Assembly: GCA_022984795.1 (NCBI GenBank)
Contig: JALIHJ010000011.1
Location: 124,001 to 188,000, forward strand
Direction of reading: 5' to 3'
Length of the DNA stretch: 64,000 nucleotides
DNA from: Fabrea salina
Lineage: Eukaryota; Ciliophora; Heterotrichea; Heterotrichida; Fabreidae
Each line of letters begins with the position of its first letter. Position 1 is the stretch's first letter. The notes beneath the pieces were generated by a model that did no database searches, had not been told where the DNA came from, and saw only the letters and a program-made list of their open reading frames with translations. Positions 9,923-19,423 of the stretch are shown here, piece after piece. The position numbers and the translations under genes were made by a program.

Positions 9923-10948
9923 ATGGAGCCTGAGATCATTCTAGAGTCGCATTCTACCCAGGAGCACTCTATTCGCTTTTTAACCTTGAATCTGCTAATG
10001 CGGCCGCCTATGGTTAAAAACAACTCTAGTGACTACAAAAACGCCAGAGTCCAGTACTTTTCTAAGTTCATTTTACCTAACTTCGATATAGTTTGCCTAC
10101 AGGAAATTTTTGGCTCCTATAACAAACGAAGAAAGTTTTTAATTAAAAAAGCCAAAGAACAAGGCTTTGAGTTTTACGCAGTTCCGCACTCAGCTAACAT
10201 TTGGACCTTCCCTATCATAGACGGAGGGCTGCTTATTCTTTCGAAGTACCCTATCTTAGAAAGTGACTTCATGCCCTATGAAAAAGGCGTTTTGCCAGAC
10301 TCTCTGAGTAAAAAAGGCGTACTCTACGCTAAAATAAGTACTCCCCAAGAAGTCATTCATGTGTTTACTTCCCACACCCAGTCTTCCTATAACACTAACA
10401 ACGAAAGGGAGTGGTACAACTACAGAAGTGTAAGAAGAGAACAACTTAAGCAACTAAAGCAGTTCATCAGCTACAAACTAGGAAACAAAAAGGAACTAGC
10501 AGTACTTATGGGTGACCTTAACGTGGATGCAAGGGAGTCCCAAAAGGGAATGCACTTTACAGACGGAGACGACTACGAATGCATGATGAGGATACTAGGC
10601 GGAAGAGACATAATGAGAGAGAGGTACGGGTACTCACCAGCCACTAACGGAATTGTTGTAAACGGAGTTCCAACTGAGACTATTCTTACTGTGAAAGACG
10701 AGGTCTCAAACGATGCTGCACTAGACTATGTGATTGCCTTTAACTCTAAATTTTCAAACTTCAGTTTTGACTTAGACGAGTCAAGAGTAGAGCCATTCTA
10801 CATTCAATCCCAGCCTTTCACCCAGATAAGCGACCACGCTGGAATAATAACTACCATCAAGTTTACTGGAACTCAAGAAAGCTTTCCAGTTGGAAAAGCA
10901 AAGCAAGGAGAAGTAGAGATGGAAAGTCTTGGAAAAGAATCTTTATAA
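9923..10948 (+). CDS. Neutral sphingomyelinase-like phosphodiesterase (EEP fold)
   Basis: A 341-residue member of the endonuclease/exonuclease/phosphatase fold. It shows LTLNL at the start, metal-binding Glu in CLQEIFG, the SHTQSSY segment, GDLNVD with the catalytic Asp/Asn pair, and the terminal SDHAGI motif. The spacing and the SKYP motif resemble nSMase2-type enzymes, which hydrolyse sphingomyelin or related lipids to ceramide. There is no clear membrane span, so it may be cytosolic or peripheral. Other EEP lipid phosphatases remain possible. Confidence 0.85.
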   Translation: MEPEIILESHSTQEHSIRFLTLNLLMRPPMVKNNSSDYKNARVQYFSKFILPNFDIVCLQEIFGSYNKRRKFLIKKAKEQGFEFYAVPHSANIWTFPIIDGGLLILSKYPILESDFMPYEKGVLPDSLSKKGVLYAKISTPQEVIHVFTSHTQSSYNTNNEREWYNYRSVRREQLKQLKQFISYKLGNKKELAVLMGDLNVDARESQKGMHFTDGDDYECMMRILGGRDIMRERYGYSPATNGIVVNGVPTETILTVKDEVSNDAALDYVIAFNSKFSNFSFDLDESRVEPFYIQSQPFTQISDHAGIITTIKFTGTQESFPVGKAKQGEVEMESLGKESL

Positions 10949-10952
10949 TACA

Positions 10953-12080
10953 TTAATCGTCTGAACTTAAACTTTTAGACCTCGATCTTAGGTTTCTGAG
11001 TCTTTCTGCAACGTCTTCGAGCATAGGCGGGTTGGAAAGGTCCTGTGCAGGAGAACTTATAGAAAACTCTCCCCCACTTCCTTCAGTGTCTATGTAAACT
11101 AAGCCTTCTTCTTCCCCTGCTGCGTCTTCTTGGACAGCACAAAGCCTTGAAATTAGCTTAAAGTTTGTTTCTGGAGACAACAAGTCAGGGGCTTCACAGC
11201 GGAAGTTTGGAGTTCCCATATTGAAAGAACTTTCGCTGCCAGAAGTGCACCTGGAAGAGTACTCTAACGTGATAATTCTAATTCCTTCATCGTCTATTGC
11301 TTGTTGCGAAATTTCGTCCACACTTAGTTCCCGAAGTTTCTTCATGAGAGTTTGGACAGAATTGGGGTCACTAAGGTCTTCTTCGTTACTTTTTTTGGGC
11401 ACAAAGTGCTTTTTGGACTTTTCTGAAGTGTATTTGGGGTGGATGAGTATAATAGAGTGGTCAGTGGACTCTGAAACTTCTTCTTCATAGAAGTGGTTAG
11501 TGAATATTTTAGGAGTTCTGTTTAAAAGAGCTTTTCTGATGAAACGGAGAGTAGCAGGGTTGGCAAGGTTGTAATAGGGCTTATCTATGGACTTTTCTTC
11601 TTTGGAAGACGGCAGGTATTCAGAGTCCTGGGGACTGACTTCGGAGTTTTGTGGGAAATATATAACAGTGCAATTGTCAAGGGCTTTTTTGAGTTGGGTA
11701 GGAGTGGGTGGGGAAGACAAGTTTTCAGACTGACTGTCTGCAAGATTTTTTAACCGAGAAATAATATGATCAATCTGGGGTGGAGAAGGCGCATTGCTTG
11801 GAGACCCAGCGAAAGAACTATGCTGGGGGCACTCGGAGTTGTCTAGAGTAAATATTCGGCAAGAACCATCTAAGGATTGTTCAACTTTTATATCAGAAGG
11901 AGATTCTGAGTATTTAGGGGATTTTTTAAGTTTGAGAAGAGCCATAAGCAATCCGGTCATGTTGAGTTCTTTAGACTCCTCGGTAGAAGGGGAACTTGAG
12001 AAGTTAGAAGTGATTCCGGAGGTTGCAGGGGCCGTCATCACTGGTGAAGGTGTTTCAAAGCCTTCTCTTAATTTCATCAT
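10953..12080 (-). CDS. Unknown Ser-rich protein with degenerate internal repeats
   Basis: The 375-residue protein is acidic and Ser/Pro-rich. A short unit recurs about six times: an amphipathic helix (LLMALLKLKK, IISRLKNLAD, IRKALLNR, LMKKLRELS, ISRLCAVQ, VAERLRNLR) usually followed by a short hydrophobic strand (RIFTLDN, TVIYFPQ, SIILIHP, IRIITLEY, GLVYIDT) and a Ser/Glu linker. The repeat is degenerate and I do not recognise it. No membrane segment or enzyme motif is seen. It converges on the sphingomyelinase-like gene with a 4-nt gap. Confidence 0.7.
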   Translation of the reverse strand: MMKLREGFETPSPVMTAPATSGITSNFSSSPSTEESKELNMTGLLMALLKLKKSPKYSESPSDIKVEQSLDGSCRIFTLDNSECPQHSSFAGSPSNAPSPPQIDHIISRLKNLADSQSENLSSPPTPTQLKKALDNCTVIYFPQNSEVSPQDSEYLPSSKEEKSIDKPYYNLANPATLRFIRKALLNRTPKIFTNHFYEEEVSESTDHSIILIHPKYTSEKSKKHFVPKKSNEEDLSDPNSVQTLMKKLRELSVDEISQQAIDDEGIRIITLEYSSRCTSGSESSFNMGTPNFRCEAPDLLSPETNFKLISRLCAVQEDAAGEEEGLVYIDTEGSGGEFSISSPAQDLSNPPMLEDVAERLRNLRSRSKSLSSDD

Positions 12081-12176
12081 TTTATAAGTACTTAAGACAC
12101 TAAACTAATGCTTGACTCTAAGCTGGTGAACTAAAAAATTGTTATAAGAGCCAGAAAGGTTTCATATTCAAATTTA

Positions 12177-14126
12177 ATGACAGATCAAGAATTGTACCAA
12201 GAGCGGATATCTACACTAGACAGAGAAAACGAAGACTTGCGTGACCTCACCGACCGTTTGAACAAAGAACTCAGAAGATGCCAAATAGCACTGGGCAAAG
12301 AAGCCCCGCGGTCCCAAGAGATTTCAGGTGAAGAAGTTTTGCCGCCCTGGGCTAGCAACACTGTTTTTTTGTCTCCGCTGCTTTTAGCTTACGACAGCCG
12401 GATTCAAGAACTTACCTCTGCGCTTGACCGTGCTAAACTAAACATCCAAGAACTAGGGGAGTCCACTAAGCGGTTGTCTGCTGAAAACAGTTCTTTGAGA
12501 GAAGAGATGGAACGCCGGTGGAAAGAAATGCTTGAAAAAGAAAAAAACGAACTTGAGGGCGGGCACGTTGGGTACGCTTTTTACGAGGCCGAAAAAAACG
12601 AAATGCAAGAAAGACTAGACTTACTGAGTAACGAAAACGGACTACTGCTTGAGCAACTAGAAGCCCTTAAGTCACGCAACGAGTACTTAGAAAAAGTAAC
12701 TAGAGAAAAAGAAAGAGCTGCTGAAAAGTACCTAGTACAGTTAAAAGAAATATCAGGGGAGTACAAACAACTACTCATGGCTGAAGACGAAGTAAGGGGC
12801 CAAAAAGACATTGCTGAAGGAAAGCTTAAAAGGGTCCAAGAAGAATTTGCTAAATTAGAACGAGAAAGAGAAGAAAACATAACCCAAGTCAACAAGTTAC
12901 AGAACGAACTCAGACTAGCTCAGCAAAGCAGTCAGTACTACAAAAAAGCATACGAAGAAGTTGACTCCAAAAAGTCAGAAGAAATTGAAATGCTCATTCA
13001 GGAAGCCCAAAACATCTCAGCCAGAGAAAAAGAAGCCATAAGCAAGTCACAAATGCAGGAAAGGGAACTTGAAGATGCCCACGAAACAGCTAGTTACTAC
13101 AAAAAAGAGTATGAAACTTTAAGGGCAGAATGTGACTCAATGCTTAAAGTTATGGAAGACTACGAACAAAAGATTGCTACTTACCAACAAAAAGAAGAAT
13201 CTGTGCACCAACAAGCAAGAGAAGCTAAACAAAAAGTTGAAGAAGCTTATCTAGAAAGGGACAGGATTGCCCTTAGGGAAAAGCAGTACGTCAAGCAAAT
13301 CGAAAGACTTCAAGAACAACTTAAAACTGAACTTGCTGAACAAAAAACTAACTTCAACTCTCTAGTTGACTCTCTGAAAAAAAAACATTCTTCAATGCTG
13401 AGCAACCGAGACGAAGAACTCAACAACCTGCAAGAAAAAACCAACCACTTGCAGGTGTCCTTTGAAAGACTCCAAAGAGAAAACTCAAGTCTTTCCAAAG
13501 AGTGCGAAAGAGCTAAACTTGCTTTACAAGAAGAACAAAAAACCACACAAAAAAGACTTGAAGAGTACGAAAGAAGAATGAGAGAACTAGAAGAAATCCG
13601 ACTTACTGAAAAAAGAATGCTTGAGTCACAAAACGAACACCTTGGGTATGAACGGCAAGAGTGGGAAAGACTCAAAAAGAACTATGAAAACATGCAACAT
13701 TCTTCTTCTAAAGAAATCGAAACTTTCAAAAACAACTCCAAAAGACAAAAAGAAGAAGTTAGAAGGTTAAGCCAACTAATGCAAGACTTGCAGAGAGAAA
13801 GAGACAACCTAGCTGAAGAACTTAACCAACTCAGAGACTCTTATTACGAAAAGCTACAAGAAAAAGCCAACGACTACAATAACAAAGTGTACTCTTTGGA
13901 ACAAGAAATCCAGGAAGCCCGTGAAAGACAAAAAGAAAGTGAAGAAAAAGCCTTTGAACTGCTCAAAGCACAGGAACGAGTTAGTGAGAAGTGGAAAGAA
14001 GAGCACTACCATACAGTGTCTTACTTCGAACAAGTAGTTCAGGACCTCAACCAAGAGATCAGGAGACTCGCCAAAAGAAACAAAGAGTTAGGAGACGTTT
14101 TTCCTGTTAGAGAAATTTCTGTTTAA
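12177..14126 (+). CDS. Long coiled-coil protein
   Basis: Almost all of the 649 residues form a heptad-patterned coiled coil rich in Glu, Lys, Gln and Arg. A short break near residues 55-80 contains PPWASNTVFLSPLLLAYD. No other domain is visible. Such proteins in ciliates are usually cytoskeletal, centriolar or axonemal, but composition alone does not identify this one. It ends 1 nt from the stop of the convergent COMMD gene. Confidence 0.75.
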   Translation: MTDQELYQERISTLDRENEDLRDLTDRLNKELRRCQIALGKEAPRSQEISGEEVLPPWASNTVFLSPLLLAYDSRIQELTSALDRAKLNIQELGESTKRLSAENSSLREEMERRWKEMLEKEKNELEGGHVGYAFYEAEKNEMQERLDLLSNENGLLLEQLEALKSRNEYLEKVTREKERAAEKYLVQLKEISGEYKQLLMAEDEVRGQKDIAEGKLKRVQEEFAKLEREREENITQVNKLQNELRLAQQSSQYYKKAYEEVDSKKSEEIEMLIQEAQNISAREKEAISKSQMQERELEDAHETASYYKKEYETLRAECDSMLKVMEDYEQKIATYQQKEESVHQQAREAKQKVEEAYLERDRIALREKQYVKQIERLQEQLKTELAEQKTNFNSLVDSLKKKHSSMLSNRDEELNNLQEKTNHLQVSFERLQRENSSLSKECERAKLALQEEQKTTQKRLEEYERRMRELEEIRLTEKRMLESQNEHLGYERQEWERLKKNYENMQHSSSKEIETFKNNSKRQKEEVRRLSQLMQDLQRERDNLAEELNQLRDSYYEKLQEKANDYNNKVYSLEQEIQEARERQKESEEKAFELLKAQERVSEKWKEEHYHTVSYFEQVVQDLNQEIRRLAKRNKELGDVFPVREISV

Positions 14127-14127
14127 A

Positions 14128-14622
14128 TTAAGCTCTTAGTTTTGCTTGTATTTTCTTTAGTGAAGAAGTGAACTCTTCCAGTTCTTGACAAGTAAACTCC
14201 AGCAACACCTTTTCTGAGCTTTCTACTTGGAGTTCCAGTTGCAGAATAGGAACTGCCATTTCAGAGAGTTTAGAACTACTCATAACTAAACTTAAGTTCC
14301 AGTCAAAAGTTTCAAGCTTGTTGCTGGATAAGTAGTTGTTTTTATAGTAGGTTTGAAGGTCCTTCTGTCTAGACAAAAAAGCACTTGCAAAAGCAGAAAC
14401 TTCAGAATCAGACATTCCTTCTTGAGAAAGCAGTTTAGTTACCTCTTCTTGGGGGACCCCCACTAGTTTCTTCAATAGGGCTCTTGTTTGCTCGTAAACC
14501 TCAAGTCCTTTAGTTCCAAAGTTAGACAAAAAGTCAGAGGGGTACCCACACAAGTAGTCCACTGTAAGGTTGAGTGCCTATTTATTTTTCACCAGTGCTA
14601 GTTGGTCTTCACTAAGTTCCAT
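14128..14622 (-). CDS. COMM domain protein; one 15-nt intron
   Basis: An intron at 14578-14592 removes an in-frame TAG and joins MELSEDQLAL to ALNLTVDYLC, giving 149 residues. The C-terminal ~70 residues match the COMM domain: a WNL...SS.LS start, VPILQLELQV in the middle, and FTCQELEEFTSSLKKI at the end. COMMD proteins form hetero-decamers with CCDC22/CCDC93 (Commander) in endosomal recycling. The family member cannot be set from sequence memory. Only 7 bp separate its ATG from that of the divergent CH-domain gene. Confidence 0.86.
14578..14592 (-). other. 15-nt intron with GTG 5' end
   Basis: On the minus strand GTGAAAAATAAATAG, A at position 10, phase 0. It differs from the others in having GTGA in place of GTAA. 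Splicing gives a COMMD N-terminus without a stop. Confidence 0.82.
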
Positions 14623-14629
14623 CTTAAGT
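14623..14629. promoter_or_regulatory. 7-bp space between divergent start codons
   Basis: The COMMD ATG (minus, 14620-14622) and the CH-protein ATG (plus, 14630-14632) leave only CTTAAGT between them. Transcription of each gene must start inside, or be controlled from within, the other's coding region. Confidence 0.6.
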
Positions 14630-15937
14630 ATGGCTTTTACACGCAAGCGACTAACAAGGTGCTCTAAACAACTGTCCTTTACCCCTACACACAAACTTTT
14701 GCTGAGGTGGGTTAACTTGCTAGAAATAGAAGCTCCTGTAACTTCTTCAGACCTTCCACAAAGGTTTAGAAAAGGAGTGTTTCCTTTAAAACTCCTAGAA
14801 CGTATTGACCCCGACTTTGAAATCTCAAAAGAGTTCCTAAACCCCCGTTCTAGGGAGGACTGCTTAAACAACCTCCAAACTCTAGTGAACTACTTAAGTT
14901 CTAAAGGTCACTTTAAGTTTGACATACAAAGTTTATACAGAGGCAGTGCAAGTCAGGCTTGGGACTGCTTGGAGTTTATGTTTAGAAGAGTGTTAGTCAA
15001 AGAAGTAAAGAACTTTAAACAAGAACTAGTAGCTTGGTACAACAGCATTTTGATTCAATACAGTGTTGAAGTCATTTCGGAAGAGGTGTACTTAAACGAA
15101 TTGGGAGACGGAGTAAAGTTAAGTGTAGTCTTACACTATTTAGTAAATGGTTTTGAAAAACCACTTGAAGGCATAAACTGGAGCCCCTCAACCTACAAAC
15201 AACGCAAAGAAAACGTTGAACTTATGTTTGAAATGCTGAAGAAAACCAAAGCTCTAGTTCTTTTTTCAGTAGAAGAGTTCCTGAACCTTATGGACAACGA
15301 CTTCTTACTTTTGCAGTTGTTTTACTTATACATAGAGTTCAAAGACACCCAAGAGTCACTCGACTTCTCTTTCCAGTGCCCTGAAGGTCCTCGGGAAAGC
15401 GACCCTCCTTTAGACATAATGCTGAACCAAATAATCTACCAGGAAAGGAAACTGATGTTTTTGGCCGACCAAAGAGCTAAACGCGAAGCCTTTAACAGCA
15501 AAAAACTAAAGCGGTCTCCAAGTTTGGAGCAACTAAACAGTGCTAGTTCTCTGCCAGTTTTCAGTCACTCTTCTTCAGAAATGAACTTGTCACACGCAGA
15601 AAGCTTAGTGTGCTACTTGCTAACTCCAAGACTCATTCAAATCACCCAAGGCCCCAAACAGTCTAGAGTTTTGATGAACATAGTTCCCAACGAATCTAAG
15701 TTTTCAGTAAAAGAAGAAAGTTACGTTTTGGAGTGGAAAGACTTAGAGAGTTTCAGTGTGATTGGAAGGATTGAAATTCGAGAGATTTCAGAAGTTTCTA
15801 AAGTTAAGTCAAACTGTCTCAAAATAGCTTATGGAGCAGAAGAAATAATTCTGAATTGCAAGTCTTCTTCTGAGTGTGAGCACTTCCACCAAGCTGTTTC
15901 TTACTTGCTTTCTAAACACCGAAGCACACTTTTGTAA
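14630..15937 (+). CDS. Protein with two calponin-homology-like domains and a C-terminal PH-like region
   Basis: The frame is open further left, but the first ATG is at 14630. The 435-residue product has CH-like folds at ~15-110 (LLRWVNLLE, then FRKGVFPLKLLERIDP) and ~125-230 (LVAWYNSIL, then LGDGVKLSVVLHYLVNG). After a linker, residues ~330-430 have a strand pattern like a PH or FERM-type module ending in a helix. Tandem CH domains bind actin or microtubules. It is probably a cytoskeletal linker. Domain calls are by eye. Confidence 0.68.
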   Translation: MAFTRKRLTRCSKQLSFTPTHKLLLRWVNLLEIEAPVTSSDLPQRFRKGVFPLKLLERIDPDFEISKEFLNPRSREDCLNNLQTLVNYLSSKGHFKFDIQSLYRGSASQAWDCLEFMFRRVLVKEVKNFKQELVAWYNSILIQYSVEVISEEVYLNELGDGVKLSVVLHYLVNGFEKPLEGINWSPSTYKQRKENVELMFEMLKKTKALVLFSVEEFLNLMDNDFLLLQLFYLYIEFKDTQESLDFSFQCPEGPRESDPPLDIMLNQIIYQERKLMFLADQRAKREAFNSKKLKRSPSLEQLNSASSLPVFSHSSSEMNLSHAESLVCYLLTPRLIQITQGPKQSRVLMNIVPNESKFSVKEESYVLEWKDLESFSVIGRIEIREISEVSKVKSNCLKIAYGAEEIILNCKSSSECEHFHQAVSYLLSKHRSTLL

Positions 15938-15954
15938 TAATAACAGTTATTAAT

Positions 15955-18603
15955 ATGAGCGATCCAGAAAACACTGAGGACTACGGAGAAGAGTACCAAG
16001 AAGAACTTGACGAAGAACTTGACGAAGAGTACTTTGAAAACCTCGAAGACCCTATGCACTTGCCAGCAGACCACCCTTTGATGATACGTCTGCAAACTGC
16101 TTTGAGTAAGCAACTAAATGACGAACGCGAACGCATAGACTTGCAATTGCGTGAAAGAGAAGAAGAACTAAAGGACAAAAGAAAGAACCGAGAAGACGCA
16201 GGCGTCCAACTTTACGGAGTACAGCAGCAGCTTGCCAAGATGCAAATGACTTATGAGCGCACCCGGGATAATTTCAACATCATTAAGAAATACAGAGAAG
16301 AAGCTGAAGAACAACTAGAAACTCTGCAAGAAGAATTTGAAACCAAAAAAAAGGATGTGGACTACCAACTCAAAAAAGTCAATAAAGCCCAAGAAGAACT
16401 TAACCAAATCAACCGAACTTTAAGGCAAGTAGAAGACTACAACTCCCAGATGAAAAGTGAAATTGCAGTGAGCAGAAGAATGACTTACAGAGCCGAAGAA
16501 GCCGTTACAAACCTAGAAAAAGACAAAGACAAACAGGACATACTCATTGACCACATGAACGAAGAAATCAAAAAACTCAACGACCAAAAAAACCTCATTG
16601 AGTCCCAACTCAAGTCCCAAAAAGAACAAACTGAAGCCGCGATAGAAACTCTCCGAGACGCCTCTGAACAACTTGAAAAAATAGAAATCAGCAAAAAGGA
16701 CTTAATGCGCGACTGGAAAGACTACTTAAGTGGAATGCAGCGCAGAGACGAAACCTTGCAAGTAGTGCAGCAAGAAATAAAAAACCAACTAGACCAAGAA
16801 ACCCACTTAGACGCTGAACTAAGAGGCTACGAACAAACTATCAAACAAGAAAAAGAAAACACAGACAAGCACCTGCAGCAACTAGAAACTACCAAAAACG
16901 AACTAGAACAAATCAAAAAGAACATAAGAGGCTACGAAAACCAAAGAGAGTACCTTGAAGAACAAGACACCATGCTCAAAAAGTCCCGACAAGCCACTGA
17001 AAAAGAAATCTCTACTTTGGACAACAAAAAGAAGTCCATTGAAAACCAACTTACTGACATCGAAAAAAGCATTATGAAACTACACCAAGACACCCAAAAA
17101 CTCATGGAAGACATCATGAACAACCTCAGCGAACAAACCACCATTGAAAAAAGCGCTAACAACCTCAGCAAGCAAGCTGAGAAAATCATGTCTGGAATCA
17201 ACGAAAAGGAAGCTGAAAACGAAGCCGTGAGGAACGACATTGTAAGAGTCAAAATGGACGTCCTGCACACTGAGCAAGGCCTTGAAATGCTTAAAGAAAA
17301 AAAAGGAGAAATTGAAAAAGAACTCTCTGAAAAAGACGACATTCTTAAAAAGTTCGAAAAAGAAATTAAGGGAAACCACACTGACTTGGAGAAGAAACAA
17401 CTAGAAGTTGACAAACTCAACAGGGAGTACGCTAACTTAACCAAAGACGTCACTGACGAAAGTTCAGGGCCTTACGAAGCCAAACTCAACCACTTAGAAC
17501 GGACTATAAACGAAAGGGAAACTACTATTAGCCGACTAGAAAGGGAATGGATTTCTAAACAAACTCAACTTGTAGAGCAACAAAACGAAATTGACGAAAT
17601 TGGAAAAAACAACTCTGACTACAAAACAAAGTTAATCATTTTAGAACAAAGAAAAATCCGACTGGACGGAGAAGTGGAGTCGATCGGAAAAGAAAGAAGC
17701 GACATTGAGAACTCTTTGAAGTCCCTCAGAAACGACATGAACCGAATCAACGTGCTGCTAGACAAAAACAGAGAACTTTACAAAAAACTCGAAGACGACA
17801 ACAGACACCTAGAAAGGGACTTTGTAGACAGACTCAAAGAACTCGAAAATGGCAACGTGACTTTAGAAGAGTCCATAGAAGAAGCCAAAATCGAAAAAGA
17901 AGAAGTTCTTAACGAAATCGTAGAAGTTGAAAGACAAATTCTACTGTGGGAACGCAAAATTCAACTTGAAAAAGAAATGCAAATGACAATCGACCCCAAC
18001 GTAGGCCAGAAAGAAATGCAAGAAATGAAAAAAGAAATCCACAGAATGGAACTCAAACTCGAAAACCTCCGCAAACGCCAAGAACAACTCATCAAAGAAA
18101 TGGAAAGAGCTGTTTACAAACGCGAAACTATACAACTCAAGTACCAACCCAAAGGCGAAAAACGCCGCCCAGGAGCTCCTAACGGCAAACAAGTTGCTAA
18201 CCTCAAAAACACCCTAAAGCACACTACAGCTAATTCCCAACAAATTGACTTGTCTATCAGACAAAGACAAGAAGAAATGGACCAACTAGCAGAAGAACTA
18301 GATTCCCAAAGCCAACAAGAACAAGAACTCGAAGAACAACTCCAAATAAAACAAGTGCAAGTGCTTTCTTTGAAACTGGAGAAGTTCAAGAACCTGTGGA
18401 ACATTTCTAAACACCAAGAAATGGCTAAAATGGCTGAGCAAGTCAACTCTGGCAAGTTCAAAGGAGGACGTGAAGAAGCTACAGCTAAAGAACTCGAAGC
18501 AGAGGAGCAAAAGTTCCAGATGGTCAACGACTTACTTAGTAAAGTCTACGAGGACAACCCTGAGTTCCAAGTGTTGTTTGAAAAGCTACTAAACTGGGAA
18601 TAA
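15955..18603 (+). CDS. CCDC40: CCDC40 (axonemal 96-nm ruler protein)
   Basis: This 882-residue coiled coil matches CCDC40 in its C-terminal half: VERQILLWERKIQLEKEM, then NVGQKEMQEMKKEIHRME and LKLENLRKRQEQLIKEMER are close to the human sequence in the same order. It also has the terminal DNPEFQVLFEKLL segment. An acidic N-terminus precedes the rod. CCDC40 and CCDC39 form the 96-nm molecular ruler that places inner dynein arms and the nexin-dynein regulatory complex on doublets. CCDC39 was not found in this window. Confidence 0.92.
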   Translation: MSDPENTEDYGEEYQEELDEELDEEYFENLEDPMHLPADHPLMIRLQTALSKQLNDERERIDLQLREREEELKDKRKNREDAGVQLYGVQQQLAKMQMTYERTRDNFNIIKKYREEAEEQLETLQEEFETKKKDVDYQLKKVNKAQEELNQINRTLRQVEDYNSQMKSEIAVSRRMTYRAEEAVTNLEKDKDKQDILIDHMNEEIKKLNDQKNLIESQLKSQKEQTEAAIETLRDASEQLEKIEISKKDLMRDWKDYLSGMQRRDETLQVVQQEIKNQLDQETHLDAELRGYEQTIKQEKENTDKHLQQLETTKNELEQIKKNIRGYENQREYLEEQDTMLKKSRQATEKEISTLDNKKKSIENQLTDIEKSIMKLHQDTQKLMEDIMNNLSEQTTIEKSANNLSKQAEKIMSGINEKEAENEAVRNDIVRVKMDVLHTEQGLEMLKEKKGEIEKELSEKDDILKKFEKEIKGNHTDLEKKQLEVDKLNREYANLTKDVTDESSGPYEAKLNHLERTINERETTISRLEREWISKQTQLVEQQNEIDEIGKNNSDYKTKLIILEQRKIRLDGEVESIGKERSDIENSLKSLRNDMNRINVLLDKNRELYKKLEDDNRHLERDFVDRLKELENGNVTLEESIEEAKIEKEEVLNEIVEVERQILLWERKIQLEKEMQMTIDPNVGQKEMQEMKKEIHRMELKLENLRKRQEQLIKEMERAVYKRETIQLKYQPKGEKRRPGAPNGKQVANLKNTLKHTTANSQQIDLSIRQRQEEMDQLAEELDSQSQQEQELEEQLQIKQVQVLSLKLEKFKNLWNISKHQEMAKMAEQVNSGKFKGGREEATAKELEAEEQKFQMVNDLLSKVYEDNPEFQVLFEKLLNWE

Positions 18604-18627
18604 CTAAACTAATGAAGAACTGATTAT

Positions 18628-19059
18628 TTAAGAGCTTACGGTGTCATTAACCTGACCCTTTTTGGGCTTTCCTTGTTTGAGGGGGTAAAGAGTGAGTTTG
18701 CTCTTATAAAGCTCTAGTTTTTGGACATTGTTCTGTAATGTTTCCTGGGACTTGTTTGTTCGTCTGTGATCCACGGAAATCCCAATAGTCCTTGCAAACC
18801 TTGCAGTAAGTCCAGCTTTTTTAAGTTCCAACAAAGAAAAGCCCCTTCCTTGCTTGGTTTTGCCACAATACTTAAGACTTTGTCCCTGCACTTCGGGCCT
18901 CAAATTCTCAAGGGGCCTTGGAGCAATAGCAGCAGCCTTGGCTTTCCTGGCACTCCTTCTTCTTTGTTTGCGTGCAGGTTGGTTAAACCAGGTCTTCACG
19001 TAGCGCTGCCAGTCCTTGTGAAAGTGCGCGTTAGGGACCACGTTATTGTGTTTCACCAT
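18628..19059 (-). CDS. RPL13: 60S ribosomal protein eL13, short form
   Basis: The 143-residue protein has the conserved eL13 core: [48 protein letters not shown] and [11 protein letters not shown]. It stops soon after [14 protein letters not shown], where human (211 residues) and yeast (199) proteins carry a further 55-65 residue helix-rich tail. No 15-nt intron rescues a tail, and the space to the convergent CCDC40 stop is only 24 nt. It is a real eL13 with an unusually short C-terminus, or a damaged 3' end. Confidence 0.93.
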   Translation of the reverse strand: MVKHNNVVPNAHFHKDWQRYVKTWFNQPARKQRRRSARKAKAAAIAPRPLENLRPEVQGQSLKYCGKTKQGRGFSLLELKKAGLTARFARTIGISVDHRRTNKSQETLQNNVQKLELYKSKLTLYPLKQGKPKKGQVNDTVSS

Positions 19060-19068
19060 TTTATTGGG

Positions 19069-19410
19069 TTATTGAGTCTTGAAGATTAAGACAGAGCGGT
19101 TATACTTGAGGTGGTTGAAGAACAAAAGGTAGTTTGTTTCGTACGTAAGACTCACTGCAAAGCTTCTGCCAATAACTACTTGCCAAGAACCGTCCCCTCC
19201 GCCTTGAAATAACGGGTCTGCGTCTAACTTAGCTTTCAAAGCACTTCCAGAATCTTTGTCTAGCTTGTTTTTGCCAATGGCTTCTGTAGCGTAAGAAACA
19301 GCTTTGGCCTCTTGTTCGGGGCTGAAGTCACTTCGCAGGAACTGTGCGTACTTCAAGTCTTCCTTCCCTGCAACATTCTCAGATTCAGACTCACTTGACT
19401 CAAAATCCAT
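19069..19410 (-). CDS. Dynein light chain, LC8/DYNLL-like
   Basis: The 113-residue protein has an acidic Ser/Glu N-terminal extension (~18 residues). An LC8 fold follows: the EQEAKAVSYATEAI helix, a second helix, and strands GDGSWQVVIGRSFAVSLTYE and NYLLFFNHLKYNRSVLIFK. The final strands match the HCIVGRNFGSYVTHE region of DYNLL in position. It is diverged, so it may be an axonemal LC8-like chain rather than the cytoplasmic hub. It lies 13 bp from the divergent CRAL-TRIO gene. Confidence 0.85.
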   Translation of the reverse strand: MDFESSESESENVAGKEDLKYAQFLRSDFSPEQEAKAVSYATEAIGKNKLDKDSGSALKAKLDADPLFQGGGDGSWQVVIGRSFAVSLTYETNYLLFFNHLKYNRSVLIFKTQ

Positions 19411-19423
19411 TTAAACTTATATA

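Noticed and set aside
14578-14871. Minus-strand 97-residue frame across the start of the CH gene
   Set aside because: Only its last ~14 codons are real; they are the first COMMD exon. The rest is antisense to the CH-domain coding region.
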